Shown here: positions 54,330 to 63,317 of the stretch, in pieces
How the letters are laid out: each line of letters begins with the position of its first letter
Numbering within the stretch: position 1 is the first letter of the stretch
Origin: Spirochaetota bacterium
GTDB taxonomy: Bacteria; Spirochaetota; GWB1-36-13; JAKPDD01
Reading direction: 5' to 3'
Assembly: GCA_029552945.1 (NCBI GenBank)
Contig: JAKPDD010000041.1
Coordinates: 23,104 to 87,103, forward strand
Length of the DNA: 64,000 nucleotides
Program-made: the position numbers and the translations under genes
Notes under the pieces: generated by a model
Database searches by the model: none
What the model was told of the DNA's origin: nothing
What the model saw: only the letters and a program-made list of their open reading frames with translations

Positions 54330-54932
54330 ATGAAAAACATATTGGTTGCAACAGGAAATAATGGTAAAATAAAAGAGATAAGTTCTATAATAAAATCCAT
54401 GAAAATTAAAGAAATTAATCTTTTAGGTTTATTTGATGTTGGCTTATCTGGTCTAAAACCTGTTGAAAATGGTAATACTTTTTATCAGAATGCTTATAAA
54501 AAAGCAGTTTTTTATTATGAAAAATCTAATATGCCTGTTATTGCAGAAGATTCTGGGCTTGTTGTACCATCACTTAACGGTGAACCTGGTGTTATTTCTG
54601 CAAGATACTATTTTGAGAATGCAACTGATGAAGATAATAGAAGATTTTTACTTAAAAAAATGGAGGGCATTAAGGATAGAGCAGCATATTTTGAGGCAGT
54701 TGTAATATTTTTTGATGGCAAGAACTTGGTAACAAAAACTGGCAGGTGCTACGGTTATATAACAGAAGAGGAGAGAGGTAATAATGGATTTGGTTATGAT
54801 CCTATATTTTTCTCGCCCCAAATTAACAAAACTTTTGGAGAAGCTAAAACTGAAGAGAAAAATAGAATAAGCCACAGGTATATTGCAACAAGAGATTTAT
54901 TTGAAGAATTGAAGTTTTTAGAGATAATATGA
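54330..54932 (+). CDS. rdgB: Non-canonical purine NTP pyrophosphatase (RdgB/HAM1)
   Basis: Hydrolyses ITP, XTP and deoxy forms to keep them from nucleic acids. The 200-residue enzyme shows VATGNNGKIKEI (5-16), AEDSGLVVPSLNGEPGVISARY and NNGFGYDPIFF. It follows the phosphatase by five bases; the cheA operon could extend into it, though its function is unrelated. The stop overlaps rnhB (ATGA). Confidence 0.96.
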   Translation: MKNILVATGNNGKIKEISSIIKSMKIKEINLLGLFDVGLSGLKPVENGNTFYQNAYKKAVFYYEKSNMPVIAEDSGLVVPSLNGEPGVISARYYFENATDEDNRRFLLKKMEGIKDRAAYFEAVVIFFDGKNLVTKTGRCYGYITEEERGNNGFGYDPIFFSPQINKTFGEAKTEEKNRISHRYIATRDLFEELKFLEII

Positions 54933-55537
54933 AAAACTATGATTTTGATTTTCAATATAGTAATTATAAATATATAATAGGTATAGATGAGGCAGGGAGG
55001 GGCCCACTTGCAGGTCCTGTTGTCTCCTCTGCTGTTATACTTGACTTTAAAAACCCTATAAAAGGCCTTGATGATTCAAAAAAACTAAGCCACAAAAAAA
55101 GATTTGAGCTCTTTCATAAAATAATAGACAACTCAATAAAAATAGGAATAGGCATAATATTACCTGATGTTATCGACAAGATAAATATTTATAATGCTAC
55201 AGTTCTTAGTATGCAAAAAGCACTTGATAACTTAAATATTTATGATAATGCTATAGTTATAGTAGATGGACTTAAGTTTAATTATAAAAGTTATGAGGTT
55301 GTTAAAGTTATAAAGGGTGACACAAAGAGTGCTTCAATAATGGCAGCATCAATAATAGCAAAAGTTACAAGAGACAGGCTTATGGAATATTATAGTGTGA
55401 TATATCCTGATTACATGTTTTCAAAACATAAAGGTTATCCAACAAAAATGCATGTAGACATAATTAAAAAGTTTGGTATATCACCAATACATCGAAAGAG
55501 TTTTGAGCCTATAAAGAGTATTATTCAAAATTTTTAA
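54929..55537 (+). CDS. rnhB: Ribonuclease HII
   Basis: Removes RNA from RNA-DNA hybrids, including single ribonucleotides. The 202 residues contain IIGIDEAGRGPLAGPVVS with the Asp-Glu catalytic pair, GLDDSKKLS, IVDGLKF and the IKGDTKSASIMAASIIAKVTRD stretch. Overlaps rdgB and is the last gene before a terminator. Confidence 0.97.
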   Translation: MKNYDFDFQYSNYKYIIGIDEAGRGPLAGPVVSSAVILDFKNPIKGLDDSKKLSHKKRFELFHKIIDNSIKIGIGIILPDVIDKINIYNATVLSMQKALDNLNIYDNAIVIVDGLKFNYKSYEVVKVIKGDTKSASIMAASIIAKVTRDRLMEYYSVIYPDYMFSKHKGYPTKMHVDIIKKFGISPIHRKSFEPIKSIIQNF

Positions 55538-55570
55538 ATCAAATTTTATTGCCTAAAATTTTATTTATAT

Positions 55571-55593
55571 GAGGAAGTAAAAAATACTTCCTC
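55571..55593. terminator. Bidirectional hairpin terminator
   Basis: GAGGAAGTA and TACTTCCTC form a perfect 9-bp stem around an AAAAA loop between rnhB (ending 55537) and the converging CoA-disulfide reductase gene (ending 55607). A T-rich tail follows on the minus-strand side only loosely, so efficiency is uncertain. Confidence 0.75.
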
Positions 55594-55606
55594 TATTAAT
55601 CTTTAT

Positions 55607-58045
55607 CTATATAAATAGATTAATGTTTGACTTTTCAGCATCTTCAAGGTATGTTGCTACACCTCCTATTTTAACTCCTTCTATTAACTCCTCTCTTTTT
55701 ATTCCCATAACATCCATTGACATCTGACATGCTATGAACTCAATATTATTTTCTCTTGCTTTCTTTATCATATTATCAAGAGTGTCAACATTATTTTTTT
55801 TCATTCTCATTTTCATAATTTTTTTACCAATGCCTAAAAAGTTCATTTTTGAAAGTTTAAAACCATCAGTTTTTGGAAGCATAAGGGAAAACATTTTTGA
55901 TATAATGTCTTTTTTTACTTTAACTTTTTCCTTTTTTCTTAATACGTTAAGACCCCAGAATGTAAAAAACATAGAAACTTTTGCACCTGTTGATGCAGCA
56001 CCCAATGCAATAACAAAAGATGCAAGCACTCTGTCAAGTTCATTTGAGAATACAATTATTGTCTTTTGATTCCCTATCTGTTTTATAGTATCCTTTGTTT
56101 TACTCTCTTTTTGAATTGTAGCTTCATATATTCCTTTCTCATAATTTTGATTTATAAGTTTGTTGCCTGTTATTTCGCACCATGCTTTTACATCTTTTAC
56201 AAAACCAGGGTCTGTTGCTTTTACTTTTATTATTGAACCGTTTGCTACTTTTTCTATTTCAGTTTTTAATTTTAATATTGGGCCGGGGCATGAGAGACCA
56301 CATGCATCAACATCTATTGTTTCTGTTTTTTCTTCTCTTTTTGAGTATATAATATCATCAACACCTATATAATTTTTTTCAAATATATCTTCATTTGATT
56401 GTTTTGCAATAACTGTCTCATATGTTTTATATCCTCCCGAAAGATTACATACATTTTCAAAACCAGACTGACTGAGTATTCTACATGCTATATAACTCCT
56501 TAACCCAGTACCACAGTATATTATTAATTTTTTATCTTTAGGTATCTCTTTTATCCTATCCCTTATTGTATCAAGTGGTATATTTATGGCTCCTTCGATA
56601 TTTCCCAACTCATATTCATCAGGGGTTCTTACATCTATTATTACTGTCTCTTTATCTCTGTTTAATATATCCTTGTATGAGACTATTTTTACTTTATTTT
56701 CTATTATGTTTTCTGCGACAAAGCCTGCAATATTTACTGGGTCTTTTGCTGATGAGTATGGTGGGGCATATGAATGTTCTATTAATTGAAGGTCATAAAT
56801 TGTTCCATTTTTCTGTATTATTGATGATAAGAGGTCAGTTCTCTTGTCAACTCCTTCATATCCTACTAATTGAGCACCATAAAGTTTTCCATCTCTTGAG
56901 AAAGTTATTTTTATTGTAAGTGGTAGAGCCCCAGGGTAATAACCTGCATGTGATGATACGTGTATTATTGTTGTAAGATAATCTATATTTTCACTCTTTA
57001 AAGTTTTTTCTGATAAACCTGTTGATGCAACTGTAAGGTCAAATACTTTTGCTATTGCAGTGTTTATTGAACCTTTATACTCTCTTTTGTTTTCAAATAT
57101 TATATTATCAGCTGCTATTCTTCCCTGTTTGTTTGCAGGTCCTGCAAGGTATGTTATCATTGGTTTACCTGTTATAGGATTAGGAAACTCTATAGCATCA
57201 CCTATTGCGTATATATAAGGGTCAGATGTCTGTAAATATCTATTTATCCATATACCTTTTTCACCTATTTTTAATCCAGCTTTTTGAGCTAGTGTGATTT
57301 CAGGTCTTACACCAATAGATAATATTATCAACTCTGCTGGGATCTGTCTCCTGCTCTCCAGGTGTAAAATATTTTTATTTCTTTCTCTCCTTATAGATAA
57401 AACTTTATCTTTAAGGTAAAACTCTATTCCCTTTGTTTTCAAGTGCTGATGAACCAGTGATGCCATTTCATAGTCTAGTGGTGTCATAACCTGTTCAGCC
57501 ATCTCAACTATTGTTACAAATATACCAAGGTTATGAAGGTTTTCAGCCATCTCAAGTCCTATAAAACCTGCCCCAACAACAACAGCTCTCTTTATATCAT
57601 TATTTTTTATATACTCTTTTATATTATCAGTGTCGTTTACATTCCTTAGTGTAAAGATCCCAGGATTATTTATTCCTTCTATGTTTGGGATAAAAGGTTT
57701 TGCCCCAGGTGATAATACAAGATAATCATAATTTTCTTCATATTCCTCACCTGTTTTCAGGTTTTTTACTTTTATTTTTTTATGTTCTTTGTCAATATCA
57801 ATTACTTCGTTGTTTACTCTTACGTCTATATTAAACCTTTTACTGAATGCATCCGGTGTTTGTACAAATAAATTGTTTCTATCTTTTATAGTATCTCCTA
57901 TATAGTAAGGTAGCCCACAGTTAGCGTAAGATATATATGAATCTCTTTCAAAAAGTGTTATTTTTGCATCTTCACTGTTTCTTCTAAGTCTTGCTGCACA
58001 GGTTGCACCACCTGCAACACCACCTACGATACATATTTTTTTCAT
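55607..58045 (-). CDS. CoA-disulfide reductase / rhodanese / TusA / DsrE four-domain protein
   Basis: The 812 residues join four sulfur-handling parts. Residues 1-440 form a flavin disulfide reductase with GGVAGG near the start and the CoA-disulfide active site YANCGLPYYIG (Cys43). A rhodanese (about 455-545) has KLIIYCGTGLRS with catalytic Cys511. A TusA/SirA domain has CGLSCPGP (Cys586). A DsrE/F-like C-terminus has IACQMSMDVMGI with Cys773. These cysteines could pass a persulfide along the protein. Multidomain forms like this are known in anaerobes and linked to polysulfide or thiol redox. The start ATG has GGGGG upstream; a near-consensus promoter with a palindrome lies before it. Confidence 0.92.
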   Translation of the reverse strand: MKKICIVGGVAGGATCAARLRRNSEDAKITLFERDSYISYANCGLPYYIGDTIKDRNNLFVQTPDAFSKRFNIDVRVNNEVIDIDKEHKKIKVKNLKTGEEYEENYDYLVLSPGAKPFIPNIEGINNPGIFTLRNVNDTDNIKEYIKNNDIKRAVVVGAGFIGLEMAENLHNLGIFVTIVEMAEQVMTPLDYEMASLVHQHLKTKGIEFYLKDKVLSIRRERNKNILHLESRRQIPAELIILSIGVRPEITLAQKAGLKIGEKGIWINRYLQTSDPYIYAIGDAIEFPNPITGKPMITYLAGPANKQGRIAADNIIFENKREYKGSINTAIAKVFDLTVASTGLSEKTLKSENIDYLTTIIHVSSHAGYYPGALPLTIKITFSRDGKLYGAQLVGYEGVDKRTDLLSSIIQKNGTIYDLQLIEHSYAPPYSSAKDPVNIAGFVAENIIENKVKIVSYKDILNRDKETVIIDVRTPDEYELGNIEGAINIPLDTIRDRIKEIPKDKKLIIYCGTGLRSYIACRILSQSGFENVCNLSGGYKTYETVIAKQSNEDIFEKNYIGVDDIIYSKREEKTETIDVDACGLSCPGPILKLKTEIEKVANGSIIKVKATDPGFVKDVKAWCEITGNKLINQNYEKGIYEATIQKESKTKDTIKQIGNQKTIIVFSNELDRVLASFVIALGAASTGAKVSMFFTFWGLNVLRKKEKVKVKKDIISKMFSLMLPKTDGFKLSKMNFLGIGKKIMKMRMKKNNVDTLDNMIKKARENNIEFIACQMSMDVMGIKREELIEGVKIGGVATYLEDAEKSNINLFI

Positions 58046-58054
58046 CTAACCCCC

Positions 58055-58064
58055 ATTGGCCAAT
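58055..58064. promoter_or_regulatory. Palindrome at the start of the CoA-disulfide reductase transcript
   Basis: ATTGGCCAAT is a perfect 10-bp palindrome with a GGCC centre, rare in this AT-rich background. It is placed about +9 to +18 relative to the predicted start from the promoter at 58080-58108 and just before the GGGGG ribosome site. It would suit a repressor operator. It could also serve the divergent clostripain gene. Confidence 0.4.
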
Positions 58065-58079
58065 ATATTGTTTTATAAA

Positions 58080-58108
58080 AATATATTAATATATTATTAT
58101 TTTGTCAA
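58080..58108 (-). promoter_or_regulatory. Near-consensus sigma-70 promoter of the CoA-disulfide reductase gene
   Basis: On the minus strand, TTGACA (58103-58108) and TATATT (58080-58085) are separated by exactly 17 bp. Predicted start is near 58073, about 28 bp before the ATG. Confidence 0.68.
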
Positions 58109-58158
58109 TAGTTTTGTATCTATTTTCTCTTAAATTTTTTAGTTTTTTAGATTTTTTT

Positions 58159-58167
58159 TGTTATAAT
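58159..58167 (+). promoter_or_regulatory. Extended -10 promoter of the clostripain-family gene
   Basis: TGTTATAAT is the TGn-TATAAT extended -10 form, which needs little -35 sequence; none is visible at 17 bp. Start would be about 25 bases before the gene. It is divergent from the promoter at 58080-58108. Confidence 0.5.
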
Positions 58168-58198
58168 TTATAATTAACTTTTGTATTAAGGTCATTGC

Positions 58199-59371
58199 AT
58201 GAAAAAATATTTTTTTAGTTTTTTACTATCTATTTTTTTTATATCATGTCTAAGAGAACCCCAGGAGTTATCGCCAGGTTCTTTTACAAAAGATAATGGA
58301 AACAGGTGGACAATAATTGTGTATATGAATGGGGATAATAGTTTATCAGATTATACTAATATTGATATAAATGAGATGGAGATGGGCATTTTTGATGGTG
58401 TTGACATAATAGTACTCCAGGATAGAAAAGCGATTGGGGCAAGGATACTTAAGGTTGTAAAAGATGATAATCCTAATTCATTAAACTCAATAGAGCTTAC
58501 AGCTACAATAAATAGTAAGAACTTTGGACCAGGGGTTTATCCTGAGGTTAATATGCTTGATAAAAATACTTTAAGTGGTTTTATAGATTACTGTATTTTA
58601 AACTTCAAGGCTGATAGGTATGCACTTGTTGTATGGAGCCATTCTGATGGTTGGAGGACAAATAAGGCAATAACATCTGATGATGATTCTGCCCCAGCAA
58701 CAAGTTTTCTTTCAAACTCAGATATTGCATCTGTGGTAGCAACAAGGCCAATAAGTGTTGTTTCATTCGATTCATGTCTTGAGGGCACACTTGAAAATGT
58801 CTGGGAGTTTAAAAAGAGTGGTTATAATGGAATTTTGATAGCATCCCCAAATAATGTACCTGGTTCTGGATGGAATTATTACGACTTTTTGAAAAGATTT
58901 GAGGAGAGTTATAAAAGAGAGTTTGACTTTGCACAGGTTGCAATAGAATCGTACAAGAAAACATATTCTTTCTACTATAACAGGGTATCTTTATCAGCTT
59001 TCTATTTGCCATATCTTAACCAATCTGTTTTTTCAAGCTTTTTTACTGAACTTAAGAATAATGCTAATACATCAGGATTTTTTAATGATCTTTCACATAC
59101 TTATTGGGATACATATGAAGTGTGGTCATTTGGTGCTCATATAGACTTTTATGAGAGTATCACGAGGTCAAATCTATCAACTAAAAACTCTGTTTTAAAC
59201 AACTTGAAATCATTTATAATATATTCGTGGGACTCTGTTAAAGGAGATTCTTACAAGGGTATATCTATTATTGATGCAAAGTCAACAACATATTATACCT
59301 ATTATACAAACAATATAGGGCTTGCCTCTGATACTGACTGGAATGAAGCTTTAAGTGCAAGGAGCTGGTAG
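58199..59371 (+). CDS. Clostripain-family (C11) cysteine peptidase lipoprotein
   Basis: The 390-residue protein has a lipobox FISC (Cys17) after a hydrophobic signal. The catalytic pair of clan CD peptidases is visible: His148 in VVWSHSDGW and Cys193 in SFDSCLEGTLEN, each after a hydrophobic strand. WTIIVYMNGDNSLSD near the start is also typical of the family. Clostripain-like enzymes usually cleave after Arg or Lys. Lipid anchoring places it at the cell surface or periplasm. It converges with tonB, with only two bases between stop codons. Confidence 0.9.
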   Translation: MKKYFFSFLLSIFFISCLREPQELSPGSFTKDNGNRWTIIVYMNGDNSLSDYTNIDINEMEMGIFDGVDIIVLQDRKAIGARILKVVKDDNPNSLNSIELTATINSKNFGPGVYPEVNMLDKNTLSGFIDYCILNFKADRYALVVWSHSDGWRTNKAITSDDDSAPATSFLSNSDIASVVATRPISVVSFDSCLEGTLENVWEFKKSGYNGILIASPNNVPGSGWNYYDFLKRFEESYKREFDFAQVAIESYKKTYSFYYNRVSLSAFYLPYLNQSVFSSFFTELKNNANTSGFFNDLSHTYWDTYEVWSFGAHIDFYESITRSNLSTKNSVLNNLKSFIIYSWDSVKGDSYKGISIIDAKSTTYYTYYTNNIGLASDTDWNEALSARSW

Positions 59372-59373
59372 TT

Positions 59374-59940
59374 TTAATTTTTTAATATTTTGAAATCAAA
59401 CTTTAATGTAAGTTTTGATTCAATAGGTCTCCCATTTAAGAAGGATGGTTTGAACTTAACTTTTTTTATCTTTTCTATTACTGCATCTCTGCAACCAAAA
59501 CCAAGGTCTTTTACAATATAATATTCTTTTACATTACCTTCAGTATCTATTGTTATTTCTATTATGACCTCGCCCTCTATTCCTAAAATCTTTGCTTTTA
59601 GTGGGTATTCTATTTTTATATCATCAAGGGGAACTGGCTTTGTTATCTGATTGTTTAAGTCCCCACTATCATTATTCTCCTCTTTATTATCTCCATCTTT
59701 TTTTTCTATTTCCATGTTTTGTTTATTGATTTTTTTTTCTATGAGAGTATTTTCTCTGCCAATGTTTTTATCTTTTTTTTCTTTATTATCCATTATTTCT
59801 ATTACTGCAAAACTCTTTGTATTATTATCTGAAATACTGTTGTTTCCATTTATTCTAAAACCTACTACAAACACAAAACCGTGAATAATAGCTGATATTA
59901 TAAAAGATATTAATAATGTATTTCTAATTATTCTCATCAT
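59374..59940 (-). CDS. TonB-family energy-transducing protein
   Basis: The 188-residue protein has a membrane anchor (about 9-28), an Asn/Lys/Glu-rich spacer, and a TonB C-terminal domain (about 110-188): YPLKAKILGIEGEVIIEITI, then VKFKPSFLNGRPIESKLTL. It should carry proton-motive energy from ExbB/ExbD to outer-membrane receptors. The spacer lacks the usual Pro repeats and is short. It overlaps the upstream exbD by 17 bases. Confidence 0.92.
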   Translation of the reverse strand: MMRIIRNTLLISFIISAIIHGFVFVVGFRINGNNSISDNNTKSFAVIEIMDNKEKKDKNIGRENTLIEKKINKQNMEIEKKDGDNKEENNDSGDLNNQITKPVPLDDIKIEYPLKAKILGIEGEVIIEITIDTEGNVKEYYIVKDLGFGCRDAVIEKIKKVKFKPSFLNGRPIESKLTLKFDFKILKN

Positions 59941-60253
59941 AACAAAATACTATTTTTTTTATTTTATTACTTTTTATTGTATTTATTACTCTGTTGATTT
60001 CTTTAAAAGTAGTGTTTTTATTAGATTCAATTGTAATTATGTCCTGTTTATACTCTTTTAAAATTTTATCTAAAAAATTTATATCAACCTCTCTATTTTC
60101 CCAGTATAATCTGTTATCTATAATCTTTATTTTTTGTTCACTTATATTTTTTTCAGTATTCTGAGTATTACCAGATGATATTGATAATAGTATAAAAAAT
60201 ATTATTGTAAAACTTATATCTGCAAAAGATACTATTATATTTGTTTTATTCAT
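59924..60253 (-). CDS. ExbD-like protein 2
   Basis: A 109-residue protein with one membrane helix (FADISFTIIFFILLSIS) whose leading Asp matches the proton-carrying residue of ExbD/TolR/MotB, and a small periplasmic domain. It is a second, divergent ExbD paralogue in the operon. The ATG overlaps the upstream exbD by eight bases. Confidence 0.85.
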   Translation of the reverse strand: MNKTNIIVSFADISFTIIFFILLSISSGNTQNTEKNISEQKIKIIDNRLYWENREVDINFLDKILKEYKQDIITIESNKNTTFKEINRVINTIKSNKIKKIVFCYDENN

Positions 60254-60596
60254 TCGTCTTTTCTACCCCTATTTTATCTATACCATATCCTGTAAGTAGT
60301 GATATTACTCTAAAAAATTGATAATAGTTGACATTATCGTTAACCTGAATAAGTGCGGATGATATTAATTCTTTATTTTCTATAATATATTTATCAAACT
60401 CATCGAAGTTATATTCCCTATCAAGATATATACTATTGTTATCTTTAATCTTTATTACTATTGTTTTGTTTTCCTTGTTATTTTTCTTTAGGTCCCTATT
60501 TTCAATAACTATATTATTTATCCCCAGTATAATTATAAGGAATAATATTAATGTAAATGTTACATCATTTATTATACTGTATATTCTGTTATTCAT
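60246..60596 (-). CDS. ExbD-like protein 1
   Basis: A 116-residue protein with an N-terminal helix (NDVTFTLILFLIII) containing the conserved Asp, and a periplasmic alpha/beta domain with KTIVIKIKDNNSIYLD and DKYIIENKELI. It overlaps the exbB stop by eight bases. The two ExbD copies differ in their periplasmic part, so they may form a mixed unit. Confidence 0.87.
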   Translation of the reverse strand: MNNRIYSIINDVTFTLILFLIIILGINNIVIENRDLKKNNKENKTIVIKIKDNNSIYLDREYNFDEFDKYIIENKELISSALIQVNDNVNYYQFFRVISLLTGYGIDKIGVEKTNE

Positions 60597-61071
60597 CTAT
60601 GGTTAATTTCTCATCTTTTTTTATGAACTTTTCTATAAACATTAACGATATAAGGGAAAAGAGTGTTATTATAAGACCAAATGCTGTTGTAAGGAGTGCC
60701 TCATATATTCCTTTTGATACTATCTTTGGTGTTATTGTATTTGAGTTTGACATCGAATTAAAGCTTTCTAACATACCAAGTACTGTACCTAAAAACCCTG
60801 CAAGTGGTGCTATGTTTGATATTCCCCTTACTATATTAAGATTATTGTTAAGTCTTGCTTTATAAGATCCATTTTTTTTGTTTATTATTCCTATAATAAA
60901 TATTATTATAAACTTCTCTATAATTATTGCAACATTTATGATAGATAGTATTAATAATACCCACATTATTGGGCCACCAAGTTTAAATACTTCAATTGTA
61001 GATGTGTAACAGGATGTTATAATAGATTGAAGTATAAATAGGATAATGTATTTTTTTTTGTCTTTAATCAT
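60589..61071 (-). CDS. ExbB/TolQ/MotA-family proton channel protein
   Basis: A 160-residue protein with three hydrophobic segments and the family core SNIAPLAGFLGTVLGMLESF plus TPKIVSKGIYEALLTTAFGLIITLFSL. It is much shorter than the 240-residue E. coli ExbB, mainly because the cytoplasmic loop is reduced. First gene of an exbB-exbD-exbD-tonB unit with overlapping frames. A short, symmetrical TTATCTAGATAA (61114-61125) lies in the divergent gap. Confidence 0.9.
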   Translation of the reverse strand: MIKDKKKYIILFILQSIITSCYTSTIEVFKLGGPIMWVLLILSIINVAIIIEKFIIIFIIGIINKKNGSYKARLNNNLNIVRGISNIAPLAGFLGTVLGMLESFNSMSNSNTITPKIVSKGIYEALLTTAFGLIITLFSLISLMFIEKFIKKDEKLTIDE

Positions 61072-61149
61072 TTGTATTTTTTTCTTAATTTATTTTTAAT
61101 AATTTAAATTTAATTATCTAGATAAATTAAGCAGTAGGAGATTTAAAAT

Positions 61150-63093
61150 ATGAGTAAAAAAACTTTAAGTGAGCCGCCGCGTTCTAAAAAAAGTCATGTA
61201 AAAAAAAGTGTTAAGACAATAGGTCCTGTAGAGAGTCTTGAAAACTATCTTCAAAAAGACTGGTGGAGAAAAATCTTTAATTCAATGTATCTTAAGACAG
61301 ATGCTGATGTTGTAAATGATTCAGATATAACAAAAAAAGAGATTGATATGTTTGTAAGTATACTTGATATTAAGACTGATTCAGCAATACTTGACTTATG
61401 TTGTGGGCATGGAAGGCATTCTCTTGAGCTTGCAAGGAGGGGTTTTACTAATGTAAAAGGGCTTGACAGGTCTCATTACCTTATACAGAAAGCAAAACAG
61501 AATGCTAAAAAAGAGGGGCTTGATATAAAGTTTAAAGAGGGTGATGCAAGAAAAATACCATACCCTGATAATTCTTTTAATTTTGTTATGATTCTTGGTA
61601 ATAGTTTTGGTTATTTTGAGAGTGTTGATGATGATATAAGAATACTTAAAGAGGTTTTCAGGGTTTTAAAGCCTGATGGAAAGATCCTTATTGATGTTTC
61701 TGATGGTGAGTATTTAAGGCAGAACTATCAACCAAGGTCATGGGAATGGATAGATAAAAAATATTTTGTCTGTAGGGAGAGGTCTTTAACATCAGATAAA
61801 CAGAGATTAATATCAAGGGAGATAATAAGCCATATAGAAAAAGGTGTTATTGTTGATCAGTTTTATGCTGAAAGGTTATATGATAGAGATGTTTTGTTAA
61901 ATATACTTTCAAGGGCAGGGTTTAAGAATATAGCATTCAATGCTGACCTTCTTACTGAGTCCAAGAAGAACCAGGACCTTGGAATGATGGAGAGGAGGAT
62001 AATAGTAACAGGTGAGTGTAAAAAAGAGGTAACTGTTAGTGTATCAAAAGAGATAAAGATAAAAAAGATTGTTGTATTATTGGGGGATCCTTCAAGGGCT
62101 GATATAGTAAAACCAGATAAGGTTTTTGATGATGATGACTTTTATACTATAAACCAGCTTAAAGAGGCATTATCTGAAGTTCAGAAAAAGGGGAATTTTA
62201 ATTTTTCTTATCTTTCTAATCATAATACTTTTATTCAGGACCTTATAAGGCTTAAGGAAAAAAATAGTGTTGATCTTGTTTTTAACCTCTGTGATGAAGG
62301 TTATTATAATGAACCCAGGAAAGAGTTACATGTACCTGCACTACTTGAAATATTGGGCATAAACTATACAGGGGGAAATCCTCAGTGTCTTGCGTACTGT
62401 TATGATAAGTCTCTTGTAAGGGGTATAGCAAAAGAGATGGGAATACCTGTTCCTAATGCTTTTTTTATAAAGCCTGAGGATGTTATATATGAGCTTAGTA
62501 TTGAGTTTCCTGTAATTGTTAAACCCAACTTTGGTGATTCAAGTTTTGGTATAACTCAAAGGAGTGTTGCGTACAATATTGAGCAGCTTGTTAATGCAGT
62601 GCTTGAGATAAGGGAGAGACTTGGATATGATAAACCAATACTTGTTGAGGAGTTTTTAACAGGAAAAGATATAAGTGTTGGTATAATAGGAAACCCACCT
62701 GAGTCTTATGCTGTTTTACCTATAATAGAGGAAGACTACTCAAATCTTCCACCCGAGCTCCCGAAAATATGCGGATATGAGGCAAAATGGATGCCAGAAT
62801 CACCCTATGCAAGTGTTACCTCAATACCTGCAAACCTTAATGAGGATACTGAAAAGGCACTTGTTAACTACTGTCTACAGCTCTTTGAAAGGCTTGAATA
62901 CAGGGACTATGCAAGGTTTGACTTTAGGCTTGATTCTAACTGTAACCCAAGGTTGTTGGAGGTTAACCCAAACCCTGGATGGTGTTATGATGGACACCTT
63001 GCAAAAATGGCAAAGATTGCTGGCATGACATACTATGAGATGCTTGAGGCAATACTACAGGCTTCTATAAGAAGGATCCAGATGAATAGGTAA
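61150..63093 (+). CDS. Methyltransferase / D-Ala-D-Ala-ligase-like ATP-grasp fusion
   Basis: A 647-residue fusion. Residues about 30-290 are a class I SAM methyltransferase (ILDLCCGHGRH, 80-90; GDARKIPYPDNSFNFVMIL; RVLKPDGKILIDVSD). Residues about 303-647 are an ATP-grasp ligase of the D-Ala-D-Ala ligase superfamily: VFNLCDEGYYNEPRKE, IVKPNFGDSSFGI (about 456-468), EEFLTGKDISVGIIG, DYARFDFRLD and LLEVNPNPGW (about 602-611), which has the metal-binding Glu and Asn. The order methyltransferase then ligase suggests one enzyme methylates what the other couples, but this is inference. It is not a normal Ddl. A Lys-rich N-terminal 25 residues is extra. TAGGAGA precedes the ATG. Confidence 0.88.
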   Translation: MSKKTLSEPPRSKKSHVKKSVKTIGPVESLENYLQKDWWRKIFNSMYLKTDADVVNDSDITKKEIDMFVSILDIKTDSAILDLCCGHGRHSLELARRGFTNVKGLDRSHYLIQKAKQNAKKEGLDIKFKEGDARKIPYPDNSFNFVMILGNSFGYFESVDDDIRILKEVFRVLKPDGKILIDVSDGEYLRQNYQPRSWEWIDKKYFVCRERSLTSDKQRLISREIISHIEKGVIVDQFYAERLYDRDVLLNILSRAGFKNIAFNADLLTESKKNQDLGMMERRIIVTGECKKEVTVSVSKEIKIKKIVVLLGDPSRADIVKPDKVFDDDDFYTINQLKEALSEVQKKGNFNFSYLSNHNTFIQDLIRLKEKNSVDLVFNLCDEGYYNEPRKELHVPALLEILGINYTGGNPQCLAYCYDKSLVRGIAKEMGIPVPNAFFIKPEDVIYELSIEFPVIVKPNFGDSSFGITQRSVAYNIEQLVNAVLEIRERLGYDKPILVEEFLTGKDISVGIIGNPPESYAVLPIIEEDYSNLPPELPKICGYEAKWMPESPYASVTSIPANLNEDTEKALVNYCLQLFERLEYRDYARFDFRLDSNCNPRLLEVNPNPGWCYDGHLAKMAKIAGMTYYEMLEAILQASIRRIQMNR

Positions 63094-63245
63094 TTTTTTT
63101 AATTGTATTTTTTATAATCCAAACTATTTTTTACTCTTTACTCTTTTTTGCTTTTTATTGTTATGTAAGTTTATTTACTAAGAAATATTTTTTATAAACT
63201 CTTAGCATATTTTTAAAATTTTAAAAAAAAATTTTTAAAAAAAAT

Positions 63246-63274
63246 TTGACTTTAATATTAAAAATTGTTTTTAT
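63246..63274 (+). promoter_or_regulatory. Possible promoter of the outer-membrane protein gene
   Basis: TTGACT (63246-63251) with TTTTAT (63269-63274) at 17-bp spacing. Upstream, 63210-63245 is almost pure A and T tracts, suitable as an UP element or bent DNA. The 224-bp gap 63094-63317 holds nothing else clear. Confidence 0.4.
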
Positions 63275-63317
63275 TTATATTACAATTATTAAAATTAAAA
63301 AATTAGGAGGATTGTAA

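Noticed and set aside
63178..63205. CTAAGA / TCTTAG stem after the ATP-grasp gene
   Set aside because: Only 6 bp with a 16-base loop; too weak to call a terminator.
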